NCBI GenBank assembly: GCA_029990175.1
Contig: JARKIP010000005.1
Location: 67,210,501 to 67,274,500, forward strand
Reading direction: 5' to 3'
Origin: Petunia secreta
Lineage: Eukaryota; Streptophyta; Magnoliopsida; Solanales; Solanaceae
DNA: 64,000 bases
Numbering within the stretch: the stretch's first letter is position 1; each line of letters opens with the position of its first letter. Shown piece after piece: positions 47,018 through 58,030 of this stretch. Position numbers and translations under genes: made by a program. The notes beneath the pieces were generated by a model, which did not search any database, had not been told where the DNA came from, and saw only the letters and a list, made by a program, of their open reading frames with translations.

Positions 47018-49370
47018 CTACTGAGGGTTCACACTGGCCCTCAAGGATGGGCTCATGATCATAGCATACTTGGCCATCTGTTGGTTGGATGAAAAGCGTA
47101 GATCTATTGAACATTTGTAAAGAGCGCTTGGACAAAATAGAACGTACTTTTTTCCACCATTTCCTTGAAAAACATTATAGTTATCTCGCGAAGTCTTGAA
47201 TAAATAGCTTGTAGGCCCTCTGGTATTTCGTTTTGTCCCTGGTCCTAGTCTTGTATCTCCTCTTCTTATTCTTGCACATTGAGATTTTGTTGATTGTGAG
47301 GTGGTGCATTTTGTGGAGGTGGTGTATGATGGGGTGGCATTTCCTCCATAGGGACTTGGTTCAAGTTCATTTCCTCGTGGGGTACGTTCATTGGGGGAGG
47401 GACATTCATTGGTGGTGGAGCTTGATACATGGTCATTAGGCTCTGATCCATGTTTAGGGGGGTGGCCACCTGTAAAAAAAAAATGGGAATTTGTGGGTTG
47501 AGGTCCATCGGGTGGTAAAATGGTAAGTTTTGGAGGTGTTAAGTGTGCAAGTCTTGCATGTTCGGTTGAGCTAGTGGGTTTAGGATATTGTGGTTCATGT
47601 GGAAGTTCATAAAATTTTGAGTTTTTCTCCTCATTGCATTCGTCAGAGCACGTGCTAATTATTGTGGATTTTGAATGGCCACAATAATTTTTTGATTGTT
47701 CACCATGAAGTGAAACATAAAGGATTGTCCCATCAAGGTGTGTTCTATCCATGATTCTGGTAGGACATTGTTTGGTGGTGGCATTGTGAAGATCAACGGT
47801 GGAGGTGGACGATTGTTTGGTTGTGCATTTTGTGGAACTTGTGGGATATTGTGTTGGTTCATCCTTGTCATACAAGAAACGCGGAAGATTAATCTTTGAG
47901 TTGTGTTTAAGAGTCTTTCTCTTCTCCTGTTTTGCATGGGCATTAACCTTGGCATGCTTATGTAGGGAAGGGTAGTTAGTTGCTTTTTGTAATAATGGTG
48001 GAGGAGGAGTAATTGGAGAGGTAATGTCTATATCCATGGTGCTTAGTTGTGGTAGCGTATGAGGGATAGTAATTGCATGTGTTTGTATTGGCTGAGATGG
48101 AGCAGGTGAGCAGGGTAAATGATTACTCGTTACTACATTGGCTGAAGAATTAGGCAATTTGAAAGTGTTTTCGTACGATTGGTCAGTGTTATGCATGGCA
48201 TGAGATGTGGCAATAAGATTTATAGGGTTAGGTAATGATAGAGTATTTTTTGTTTGCAATTTTGGTAAAATTCCACGTGTCATATGTTCATTTGTCGTCC
48301 ATTGTTATCTAAAATATTAGTATCCTTAATTCTCAAATTTTCAGTGTAATTAGCTAAAATTATCAAAGTTATTTTTATGAATTATCCCCTTACCATGATT
48401 TCTATTAGGATTAGTGGCAGAAGAGGCTTTGTCCTTGTATGCGTAAGACTGAGTATCCAAGTATTTTCCAGTTTTGGCATCAAAGATTCTAACATTTATG
48501 GTAGACAGCTGCGCAGTAATAGACTTGGAAGAGTTAATGAACGTATCTGATTGAGCAGCTTTCTTTTTCCTTAGAAACTTTACAGTTTCTCATCCTTTGT
48601 CATCATCCTTAACTTGCAGTGAATCAAGCATTCAAGGAGCATGAATGGAATTTATTTCTTTAGGACAAGACTCGACTTTTTCTTTCACATGCAGGCACAT
48701 TAATCAGCCATGCCCCAACCTCCCACATTATTGATATAAAACGTTCTCACCCTCTTAAATTATTTTTTGCCTATGTGGTCCTATTTGGATGAATGTTTTA
48801 ACTAGAATTTCTAATGGTAATTCAACACAAATGCGAGCATAACGTCCCTTAATGTTGATGAAATGCATGTATCACCTTTCAAAAGACCGCCAATTTTACT
48901 ACCAATTTTAGATAAGATTTCATTATCGTAAAATTCAGTTGTAAGATCAGGGAGTCTAAACCATATCACAAAATAGGTTATTGTAGCTTAGGATGCAACA
49001 AAATTAGGCTCTCATCTATTAGTAAATAAGAAGAAGCCATTAATGGACCAAGGTTCATTTTGAAGAGCTCTATTAAGGTTTTCATCCTTTAGGAATTTAA
49101 CAATATAATAATCCCATCATAGATCAATGAAAATTAAATTTTCAGTAGGTTTCCATAATTGAGTAATCTTAGATGTTAGATATTGATGGTTAAATCTTTT
49201 GCCAAATAATTTGACGATGAAAGAGAATTTTCAAGGTCTATATAATATTTCCATATCATCCTTAATAAGGGTAATAAGATCTTCATCCGTTTGTTGTTCT
49301 AAAAGATTTTGGCTAGTTTGGTTGTAGGGATCTAGAAATGGTGAGGGTAATGATTGAGTTTGCATGGGGA
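47018..49370 (-). pseudogene. LINE ORF1 region (RNA-binding/gag-like); broken
   Basis: A 421-codon open stretch at 47018-48283 is Pro/His/Thr/Ser-rich, as in the linker half of plant LINE ORF1. Upstream, near 48690-48740, a Gly-x-x-Gly-His phrase is a remnant of the CCHC finger. The segment at 48860-49370 begins with MQTQSLPSPFLDPYNQTSQN and is probably the N-terminal RNA-binding (DUF4283-like) part, with frame breaks. Confidence 0.65.
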
Positions 49371-49611
49371 ACTATGGATATTAGTTTTTCCATGAAATAT
49401 TATTTGTTCGTCTTTGTGGCTATTTAGTCTGGTGTTTTAGGGGGATGTTGTTATCCACCCAGTCAAATTTATCAATATTATTAATGTTCATTTTAATGAA
49501 AGATGTTTTTGGTTGAGAAAGATAACAGATTGTTTAGAGAGAAGGTAGAGGAGATTTTCCTAGAGAGAGACAATTTTATAATATAGGAGTACTTTTTTAC
49601 CATCTACTTAA

Positions 49612-49702
49612 TAATTGTATATCCACTCGACTCTCCATGTTTAACTTGGCAAATCAAATCTACTACTCTTATCTCATCTAATATAATTCGAGGTAATAAT
49701 TA
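49612..49702. other. Short intergenic stretch
   Basis: A/T-rich, nothing recognisable. Confidence 0.5.
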
Positions 49703-49962
49703 CTCCTTCCGTCCCAATTTATGTGGCACTTTTCGTTTTTCGAGAGTCAATTTGACTAAACTTTGAAGCTAAATTGGATTAGGTTATAAAAAATATTTTG
49801 ACATTAAAATTTATATATTTGAAAACTACTTGAAACATACTTTAAGTTGCAACTTTTCACATATCATTTTGGTGAAAAAATATATCTTGAATTGTCGGTC
49901 AAAATTCATACAGTTTGAATCTCGAAAAGCGAAAAGTGCCACATAAATTGGGACAGAGAGAG
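49703..49962. mobile_element. Stowaway MITE (Tc1/mariner type), 260 bp
   Basis: Terminal inverted repeats CTCCTTCCGTCCCAATTTATGT and, at the other end, ACATAAATTGGGACAGAGAG, extending inwards as GTGGCACTTTTCG / CGAAAAGTGCCAC. TA lies on both sides (49701-49702, 49963-49964). This is the classic plant Stowaway terminus. Non-coding. Confidence 0.93.
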
Positions 49963-49994
49963 TATTTTTTTTATTCACTATCACGCTTCTCTTT

Positions 49995-50382
49995 ACGGAA
50001 AAGGGTCAAGTTTGCCCTTAAACAAATCAAAATTCAACACATTTGCCCTCCGTTACGAGTTCAGTTTGGGCATATCCTTAACGTTATTAAAACTAGGGCA
50101 AATATACCCTTTGTTTGACGGAACTTACTAATTAGACTGCTTATACACTAAGCTTGCTGATTTGTCAAATTCTTGGCCACGTGTGCGCCAACGTGACGGA
50201 GGGCAAATGTGTTGAATTTCGATTTCTTTAAGGGCAAATTTGACCCTTTTTCCTTCTTTTAAATAAAAGAGGTTGTTCTCATTTTCATCCACAACCTTGA
50301 ACAACAATAAAACAAAGGACCTTGTTTCCAAGCAAACTTCATAAAAGAGCATGTTCTAACATCCCAAAGATTTTAATTTACA
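49995..50382 (+). repeat. Left arm of a large inverted repeat
   Basis: Pairs with 51003-51394 in inverted orientation at high identity over about 390 bp. Each arm contains a MITE-like unit (here about 49999-50253) whose own ends are inverted repeats (AAGGGTCAAGTTTGCCCTTAA ... AAGGGCAAATTTGACCCTT), plus about 130 bp of flanking DNA. Confidence 0.93.
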
Positions 50383-51002
50383 ACTTAAATTGCATCTTAA
50401 GGAACCCTACTACAACCAAAAATTTCGTTACAACATCACAATAAATGCCATGCCATATTTAATCACCTAATTAACACTAGATCTTTTAAGGAATCTCAAA
50501 AAGTTCCTTCTATTTTCAAATCATTTTGAATAATCAAGTCGTTCATGATATAATGTGCAATACGATACAATTTCATTCTCCTTCCCCTTCATACACTCTT
50601 TAAGCAGTTGATACAACAATGAAAAGATTCTAGCAACTAGTAGATGTATGAAATGTCATTTTGCTTACACAATCAAGTTAAACAGCTTAAGACTAGCAAA
50701 CTGGATCAAATTTTCTCTTGTCAGTCCAAGCTCTAGCTGGTCATGTGTGGAGGGTGAGGCTACCAGCATTCCCAGTGGTAAAAGCAGTGAAATGACGAGC
50801 AACTAAGCCACAATGACACCTCCTCAATGAATCACAATATGAACTTGAACAACTTGATATATTGAACACTAAATCTATGGAAAAAAAAAAGATTATGGTC
50901 TGAACTAAACTCGACTTAAGGAATTAAGCATAAATTGATTGGGAAGAAAATACCCTAATTTTATTCTCAATCTCCATTAAAGAGTGAAAGGTTTCTCTTC
51001 TT
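50383..51002. other. Spacer (loop) of the inverted repeat, 620 bp
   Basis: A/T-rich, without a recognisable ORF or element. Confidence 0.7.
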
Positions 51003-51394
51003 TGTAAATCAAAATTTTTGGGATGTTAGAACATGCTCTTTTATGAAGTTTGCTTGGAAACAAGGTCCTTTGTTTGAATTGTTGTTCAAGGTTGTTGATG
51101 AAAATGAGAATAATTTCTTTTATTTAAAAGAAGGGAAAAGGGTGAAATTTGCCCTTAAACAAATCGAAATTCAACACAGTTGCCCTTCGTCACGTTGGCG
51201 CACACGTGGCCAAGAATTTGACAAATCAGCAAGCTTAGTGTATAAGCAGTCTAATTAATAAGTTCCGTCAAACAAAGGGTATATTTGTCCTAGTTTTAAT
51301 AACGTTAAGAGTATGCCCAAACTGAACTCGTAACGGAGGGCAAATATATTGAATTTCGATTTGTTTAAGGGCAAATTTGACCCTTTTTCGTTCT
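51003..51394 (-). repeat. Right arm of the large inverted repeat
   Basis: Reverse complement of 49995-50382 with scattered substitutions. The shared outer part reads GGGATGTTAGAACATGCTC on this strand. If transcribed across the spacer, the arms would form a long hairpin RNA. Confidence 0.93.
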
Positions 51395-51773
51395 CTTTAT
51401 TTACCATGGAGAGAATAAATCCAAAATTTAGGCTTTGAAGAGATAAACTCATGTTTAAATTACTTTAAAAGTCAAAAATGTCTAGTTTTTTCCCCATATT
51501 TGATCAGCTTTGTAGCCTAACCAGCCACAGTGAGATAGATGTGATATCTTTCTTGGATTGGAGTCCAAAAATGGAGAAAACTTTATTAAGGCGTAATTTC
51601 TATCTTATTATGTTCTTATGTGACATGAAATTTGATTAATCATATTAATAGATTTCGAATATCAAATAATTAAAATAAAAAATAAATAATATTTGTAGTC
51701 TCGTGAAGACAATATCCAATGTTGCAACTTACTAGTATCTTCTAATATGATTTAAATACAAAAAACTCAAAAA
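51395..51773. other. Downstream flank of the PMEI gene
   Basis: A/T-rich; no ORF or repeat recognised. Polyadenylation-like A/T tracts lie near 51660-51690. Confidence 0.5.
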
Positions 51774-52364
51774 TTAAAGTGGTGGAGGAGGGGGAGTAGT
51801 AGATTCAAGATCCTCCACAATATTTTTTGCTGCCCCACTAAAGTACGTCACATATTTCATACCAATTGAAACCATTGGTTCCTTAACTTTATAATCAGAT
51901 AAAAATAATCCACAACGTCCCACTTGCCCATAGATCACACTAAGATCATAGTCTGCTGTCGAGTATTCTTTATTAGCCTTAATTTCACCATGTGCACTTC
52001 CAAAACTCCCAATCCCAGCTTCAAAGCAATCAACACACTCTTTTAGAGCTAATCTTAAACTTCGAATGATCTTGGTGTCACTGAGCCTTTGTTTTATATA
52101 TGTTTGTGTATTTGTTGTGTTCTCTATGCCCGATTCAATAATACGAAGTGTGAAGTTAACTCGATCATTTTTTGCGGACATAATATTTGGCCTCGACTTC
52201 AAAATTCTTAAACATAAGTCGGTATCCCAGCCTTTTGAACCTCTACCATTGCATGCCATAGCGAGTAAATCAGAAGAAACTTTTTTGTTTCCTGCAGTGG
52301 TTTGTGAAGAAAGGAGGATGAGAGACAATGTGAAGAGAGGGAAAATTTTGCTTAAAGAAGACAT
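51774..52364 (-). CDS. Secreted plant invertase/pectin methylesterase inhibitor (PMEI) domain protein
   Basis: A single-exon gene of 196 aa starting at ATG 52364-52362. An in-frame ATG 28 codons upstream is less likely, because the product begins with a clean signal peptide only from MSSLSKIFPLFTLSLILL. PMEI proteins are four-helix inhibitors that bind cell-wall or vacuolar invertase or pectin methylesterase. The mature part carries the N-terminal Cys pair (MACNGRGSKGWDTDLC), the helix NTTNTQTYIKQRLSDTK, ALKECVDCFEAG and GRCGLFLSD, matching the four-cysteine pattern, and ends in a Thr/Pro-rich tail (TTPPPPPL). Invertase and pectin methylesterase inhibitors cannot be told apart from sequence alone. 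Its tandem paralogue at 20741-21031 is dead. Confidence 0.85.
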   Translation of the reverse strand: MSSLSKIFPLFTLSLILLSSQTTAGNKKVSSDLLAMACNGRGSKGWDTDLCLRILKSRPNIMSAKNDRVNFTLRIIESGIENTTNTQTYIKQRLSDTKIIRSLRLALKECVDCFEAGIGSFGSAHGEIKANKEYSTADYDLSVIYGQVGRCGLFLSDYKVKEPMVSIGMKYVTYFSGAAKNIVEDLESTTPPPPPL

Positions 52365-53000
52365 TGTAATGTTGCAAGAGAAAACCAAAATGATTTGTCG
52401 TTTTATACAAGTTTTTCTCTTCTGGTAGAACCGTCTGAATTCTTGCAAGAGAATGCATTAATAGTAGACTATTAGTATTTCCTTTCGAGTTCCTACAATT
52501 TGGTTCAACATTAAATGATTTTTACTTTTCTTCTGCCTCTTCATTTTTTGAATCTTTAAGTTGTTCTCACATTGGGAGAAAAACCTCTCACATGGGGAGA
52601 AAAACCGTCGTCCCTAGTGTTTTAACCGTTGGATGATAGTCCTCGTTAAAATAGGATCTTAAAAATAACATTAATCAGATTAGTTGAATCATAACTTGAA
52701 TTATGTTAAAGTCACTACTTTTTTTTGGTTAGCCAAAAAACATATTTGTTTTGCTTACCCAACACACTCTATTCTTTTTTTGTTACAAAAAAATCATCTT
52801 AAAACATCTGAAGAGAGAATATGAATGAATCGACTCATTCAAAGAGAGGTCTGAAAGAATATGATATTTAGGACTATGTGGGGGGCGAAGGTAAGCAAAA
52901 GAATTTATGAAAAAATTTTAAAAGGGTGGCCTTTCCTTGGAGCCTTATAAAGCCTATTGACCATCCCTAACGTTATAATTTTTAGTACTCCTACAAAAAA
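52365..53000. other. Upstream region of the PMEI gene
   Basis: Contains a TATA-like element on the minus strand (TATAAAAC, 52400-52407), about 40 bp from the ATG. The segment 52430-52720 is shared with 25666-25879 and 41645-41800. The rest (52720-53000) is A/T-rich with nothing recognised. Confidence 0.6.
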
Positions 53001-53141
53001 GGGTGAAGTGCGCAAAAGGCCAGTTTGGCCAATGGTCTTATAACAAAGGCCACTAAACCCAAAACATTAACTTTGAGGCCACTTTAGTTACACCCACAAT
53101 AAATAAAAAAACAAAAAAGACTAAATTACCCCTCGTTTTAT

Positions 53142-53149
53142 ATATACAA
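53142..53149 (+). promoter_or_regulatory. TATA box of the MULE transposase gene
   Basis: TATATATA in CGTTTTATATATACAACAAAG, followed by a leader exon to 53267 and a GTAAGT donor at 53268. Confidence 0.55.
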
Positions 53150-53267
53150 CAAAGAGTTCGTTATTCTCCATACTTTGTCACTGCTGCTGCTGCTGAATTC
53201 TCTTCACCAATTCTTCACGCCCCAAACTCAATTTTTCAAATTTCTTCACAAGTTTTGCTTCAAAATT

Positions 53268-54399
53268 GTAAGTATTCTACGTTTGAATTTTACGTTATGC
53301 TTCATTAGGACTGAGTTTCAATCAATGTGAACTGAATTCAGAGAAATTCGTTTAAAATTTACTAGTTTTTATACCTCGATGTGCCGTTGATGACTGAACA
53401 TCAGTATCGCCGTTTTTTGTGTTAAGTATAAGCATACTAGCACTGAAGTTTGAGCTAAAATTTAATTCATTAAGTATTTTATGTTTGAATTTTACGTTAT
53501 GCTTCATTAGGACTGAGTTTCAATCAATGTGAACTGAATTCAGAGAAATTCGTTTAAAATTTACTAGTTTTTATACCTCGATATGCCGTTGATGACTGAA
53601 CATCAGTATCACCATTTTTGTGTTAAGTATAAGCATACTAGCACTGAAGTTTGAACTAATATTCAGTTCATTAGTATTTTACGTTTGAATTTTACGTTAT
53701 GCTGCATTAGGACTGAGTTTCAATCAATGTGAACTGAATTCAAAGAAATTTGTTTAAAATTTACTAGTTTTAATACCTCGATGTGCTGTTGATGACTGAA
53801 CATCAGTATCGCCATTTTTTGTGTTAAGTATAAGCATACTAGCACTGAAGTTTGAACTAAAATTCAGTTCATTAGTATTTTACGTTTGAATTTTACATTA
53901 TGCTGCATTAGGACTGAGTTTCAATATATGTGAACTGAATTCAGAGAAATTTGTTTAAAATTTACTAGTTTTAATACCTCGATGTCCCGTTGATGACTGA
54001 ACATCAGTATCGCCATTGTCGTGTTATCAGCATAGTACCACTGAAGTTTGAACTAGAATTCAGTTCATTATGACTGAATTTCAGTCCTTAAGGGGTGAAA
54101 AGTTCATTTATAAACTGAAAAAAGCAACCTCAAGACTTTGCGATTACTTATTGGCATTGCCGTGTTAATTACCAGCACACTAGGACTGAACTTCAGTCCA
54201 TAAGACTGAACTTCATTGGTTCAATCCTTATGCTATAACTTAAGTCCACATGAACTGAACTTCAATCCACATGCCGTGAAAAGCTTTTTATAAACTGAAA
54301 GAAGGAACCTCAAGACTTTGTGATTACTTATTGCCATCGTTATTAAGACTGAACTTCATACTAACACAATTCTTTCTCTGGTTTACTTATTCATTGCAG
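53268..54399 (+). other. Predicted 5' UTR intron of the MULE transposase gene
   Basis: Donor GTAAGT at 53268 and acceptor TTCATTGCAG ending at 54399, one base before the ATG at 54401. It holds four tandem units and then the TTCAGTCC motif region. Confidence 0.6.
53270..54076 (+). repeat. Four tandem units of about 201 bp in the 5' UTR intron
   Basis: Units start at 53272, 53474, 53674 and 53875 (spacings 202, 200, 201) with GTATT(C/T)TACGTTTGAATTTTAC. Each contains several weak dyads related to the dispersed motif: GGACTGAGTTTCAATC, GAACTGAATTCAG, GACTGAACATCAGT and CACTGAAGTTTGA. The units are highly similar, so the array is recent or homogenised. Confidence 0.95.
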
Positions 54400-54400
54400 A

Positions 54401-57199
54401 ATGGATACACTTTGTTTGGTTATTGCTTTCAATGGGAATTGGACAAAAGATTACAAATACATGGATCATGAAACAAAACTTGTGCTTGTTAATGAAATGA
54501 TCGAATTCAAAACTTTCATGCACAAGATTTATGAAGCAACAAATCTCACAGGCACTGTTAATATATGGTTTGATATTAGAATGGACTCGAGCAGAGGAAT
54601 GCTTGTAACTACAAAAGAATAACTGAGGACATGCATGCTTTTGTTGAAGAATGATCCGACTTTCAAGAATAGCCGTTTTGTGATTGACAAGCTAGAGAAT
54701 CAAACTCCTCGTACAGAAGTTTCACCCCAGGAGGGAACCCTGATAATGCAGATCGACTGCATTCAAGCAATTGAAAATAATCATACTCCGTGCACAGAGC
54801 TTCTACAACAAGAGGGAGGCTTGATAATGTAGATCGACTCCAACCTAGCACTTGAAACGCCTGGCATTGCTGAAACACTGCAACCAAACAATACTCAATT
54901 TCAGTCACCAGTGCCAACATTTGAATGCCCTAGTAACACACCAGCTGCCAGGATCAAACGGAAAAGGTCCAGGGTAAAACAGAAACAATCTCCAGCGATG
55001 ATATTAACAGGAGATGTATCATCGAAAGATGTAGCAGCATACTCAACATTTGACACCAAAGAAACCATGATGAAGTGTTTTGTCAAAATGGCAATCAAGG
55101 AGCATTTTGAGTTCAAGGTTATCAGCTCAAATAGAACAAGATATGAACTGAAATGCATCGATCCAAACTGTGATTGGAACATCAGAGCAAGAAGGATAAA
55201 AGATTCCTCACTGTTTAAGGTAATTAAGTTTCAGAATACACATACATGCTCCGTTGACGTTAAGAAGGCTGATCAAAAACATGCCACGTCAACATTGATA
55301 TGTGAATACTTTCTTGAAAACATACGCGACAACAGAACAGAAGTTAAACCAACATTTATTGTCAACAAAATGAGAAGGTTACACGGGGTTGAAATAGGAT
55401 ATCACAAGGAATGGCGTTCAATTCAAGCAGCAAACGCATTAATTAGGGGACGGCCTGATGAGCATTATCATCTGCTCCCTTCATACTTGCATGTTCTGAA
55501 AGAGAGAAATCCAGGCGCTCACACAAATCTAAAGATAGACAGTCTTAATCGGTAAGCATTTCTCAAAAGTGAGTTTGATTGCTATACGGAAATTGAAAAC
55601 TTCCTAAGAATTTTTTAGAATGTTTCAGGTTTATGTATATGTTTGTTGCTTTCAAGCCATCAATAGACGAGTGGAGGTATTGTCGACCAGTGATAGCAGT
55701 AGACGCGACATTTCTGAAGGCAAAATATCTAGGTGTTCTCATCATTGCTGTAGCAAAAGATGCAAATAATCAAATCTTCCCTCTAGCTTATGGGATTGCA
55801 GACTCTGAAAATAATGAAGCTTACACTTGGTTCTTCACTGAGCTGCGAAGGACAATAGGTACTCGTTCTGAACTGGTGTTTCTATCAGACAGAAACAAAT
55901 CAATCGCGCATGGAATTGCACAAGTTTATCCTGATAGCCACCATGGTATCTGCATCTACCACTTTAAAAAGAATCTAAACCAAAAGAACGTGAGAACCAC
56001 ATTGATAAGTCTGTTTCAAACTGCTGCAAGAGCTTATAAGCGTGAAGACTTTCATTATTTCATGTCCGAATTAGAGGGAATGGATAGAAACACATACAAC
56101 TACATAATGGAAGAACCACCTGAAAGATGGGCTAGATCTTACTCACCGAGGTGGCGATATGATATGCTTACAACAAATATAGTTGAGTCGATGAATTCTG
56201 CATTACTTGAAGCAAGAGAGTTTCCCATTTTAAGCCTATTGGATTTAATCATTCTTAAGAAGCAGAAATGGTTTTGTGAAAGAAGAACTACTGCTCAAGA
56301 GACTTTTCATAGCTTATCAAGGTGGGCAGAAGATGAATTGAACAAGAAGATTCAACTGGCCTTCACAATGAATGTAAGTATACAGCGCCAAATATGCAAT
56401 CCTAATAGTGTCTAAAAAATACAAATAAAGATAGACTGAAAATTCAGGGCTGTGAATGGAACTTCAGTAAAAAAAAGTGGGAGGGAGTTCAACCTTTTGA
56501 GGATAGCACTTCTGTTTGTAACCACTGGTGGGTGGAGTTCAAAATACTTGTTGATACAAAATTCAGTCCATAACATTAAGCAAGTTCAAGTACAGACAGT
56601 TCGATCCTTGTGGGATTGAACTTCAGTCCATATGATTTGAACTCCAATCAGTCCGTCAGAATTGTACTCATGAACTGTACTAATAGCTGATTTTAAATAA
56701 CATCTGTGCTGACTCATAAAAGTTATTATTTTTCATTTCAAATAGGTATTCCCCACAGGTACAGCAACATTCAACGTGCACGATGAAGGAAAAAGCTTCA
56801 ACGTCGACTTAAAGAAGAGGACCTGTGACTGTCTTCAATTCCAGACTGATGAACTCCCATGTGTACATGCAATTGCATGCATTGAGAAAAGACGCCTGCT
56901 GAAATCTAAGTTCTGCTCAAAATGGTATACACGAGAGTTTTGGTTTAACGCATATCAAGGTGAGGTGAATATGATAGGGCACAAAAGCTCTTGGACTGTA
57001 CCAGATACCGTGAAAAGCCAGAGGATAGAGACTCCTAATGTCAAAATACAACGAGGAAGAAAGAAAACAAAGAGATACATCCCGATTGCTGAGGCTGTAC
57101 GAGTCCAAGGAAACAAATGTAGTCGATGCAAACTCAGCGGACATGATAGAACCTCATGCATAAATACTCCAGTAGCCCGACCCTATTCAAGGATATATA
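54401..57199 (+). pseudogene. MURA-type MULE transposase, three exons, two in-frame stops
   Basis: Cuts and pastes MULE DNA in the nucleus. Predicted exons: 54400-55551, 55629-56373 and 56746 to about 57199 (donor at 57200), joined in frame by GT-AG introns. The N-terminus (MDTLCLVIAFNGNWTKDY) resembles the PB1-like start of plant MULE proteins. The MuDR-type DNA-binding zinc domain is at about 55040-55255 (MKCFVKMAIKEHFEF; CIDPNCDW; NTHTC). The catalytic core has VIAVDATFLK (first Asp), VFLSDRNKSI (second Asp), HGICIYHFKKNL (the C2H motif) and NIVESMNSALLEARE (Glu). The SWIM finger is CDCLQFQTDELPCVHAIAC, followed by a CCHC knuckle CSRCKLSGHDRTSC. Stops: TAA 54620-54622 and TAG 54830-54832, both before the DNA-binding domain. 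Further C-terminal exons after 57200 are uncertain. Confidence 0.88.
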
Positions 57200-57588
57200 G
57201 GTACTGCTAATTCCTTCATTATACATAAACTTTTTTTTTACTAAATATATCCCTCCTACTAATTTGATTTTCTAACTTCTTTTTGTTTCACGAAACTGCT
57301 TGGCTGTGAATGATGGTGCAGAAATAAATGAAGATATTCAAATTGCTGATAGTTTCTTATCCAACATTCAAGATAATGAAGGTATTCAAACTCAGAATGC
57401 ATTGCAGTTTTTTTTTATCTGTCTGTATGTTAATTAGTTTCATACTAGTATTTGAATTCGAAACACTTTCAGTCCAAAGTTCAAACTCATTGTTGCAGCA
57501 TTGGTGAACTTGAAAAACAAAAAAAAATCAATAAAACTCACAATTTATTACCAACAAACATAACAGACAACACAGAGATGTTATCTTA
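57200..57588. other. Region after the transposase's third exon
   Basis: Contains possible short 3' exons of the transposase (acceptor GGTGCAG at about 57321, donor AAG/GTATTC at about 57380), none of which I can prove. It ends at the stop of the minus-strand B3-like gene. Confidence 0.4.
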
Positions 57589-58030
57589 TCAAGCATCTTC
57601 AACATCAGACCCACTACTAGAACTGGAACTTAAAGGTTCAGTAACATCCTGCCAAATAGTAGCACTTAAAACCACACGATCTGAGGATTCAACAACTCCA
57701 AAAAGTATCCTAGTTCCTACTACAAGATTATTACTACGGACAAACTCCCTTCATCCATTAGAGAACCACCTTTCTCTTCCCACTTTTAGGTAATTCATCC
57801 GGAAATGAGTACCACGGCAAATTACAGTTGCCGGAACATTACGTCTGGGAAGCATAATTGCCAACAATGCTGGCAAAACCTTTTGCAACAAAAAAAAAAG
57901 AACTCTGTTATTTTATAATAACAAATAACAAAAACAATACTTTTGAAAGACAAAAATTGTATGAATAACTTACAAACTGATCAGATTCAGTATCGAATTG
58001 AGTCAAAACTGCATCAATGAATGCTGCCAT
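57589..58030 (-). pseudogene. Small B3-like putative DNA-binding gene, two exons, one stop
   Basis: Exon 1 is 57974-58030 (ATG 58030-58028; MAAFIDAVLTQFDTESDQF) with donor GTAAGT. Exon 2 is 57589-57879 after an acceptor AAAAG. The phase is kept and the protein would be about 115 aa. The core reads LPRRNVPATVICRGTHF, LKVGRERWFSNG, REFVRSNNLVVGTRILF and DRVVLSATIW, in the order of a B3 fold (Pro-rich start, Trp/Gly-Trp turn, G-D/T-x-x-x-F strand). The codon after FSNG is TGA (57751-57753); the plus-strand relative has Trp there (CNGW), so this is probably TGG to TGA. It ends in a Ser/Asp tail. B3 membership is by pattern only. Confidence 0.62.

Larger units (their letters stand above)
42838..49599 (-). 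mobile_element. L1-type LINE, essentially full length, 12-bp TSD
   Basis: CCATCTACTTAA is at 42826-42837 and 49600-49611. The minus-strand 3' end is a short poly-A (plus-strand T run at 42839-42846). In minus orientation it holds an ORF1 region with a CCHC-like finger, then an APE endonuclease, reverse transcriptase, a zf-RVT-type finger and an RNase H domain. The length of about 6.8 kb and the presence of the 5' end suggest little or no 5' truncation. Many stops and frame changes make it inactive. Confidence 0.92.

Noticed and set aside
51043..51258. 71-codon ORF with a counterpart at 50128-50352
   Set aside because: The matching peptides come from the two arms of the inverted repeat and run through the MITE-like unit; not independent evidence of a gene.
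52365..52448. Upstream in-frame ATG extending the PMEI protein by 28 residues
   Set aside because: The extension is basic and would bury the signal peptide; the dead paralogue is also homologous from the downstream ATG.
53001..53040. Left terminal inverted repeat of the MULE at GGGTGAAGTGCGCAAAAGGCC
   Set aside because: Kept only as a tentative boundary: the partner end is not in the window and no 9-bp duplication can be seen, so it is not listed as a terminal repeat.
53270..54076. CRISPR-like array
   Set aside because: The units are contiguous ~201-bp tandem repeats with no spacers, in a plant intron.
57452..57793. 113-codon plus-strand ORF after the transposase
   Set aside because: It is the antisense shadow of exon 2 of the minus-strand B3-like gene, which has better splice sites and domain pattern.
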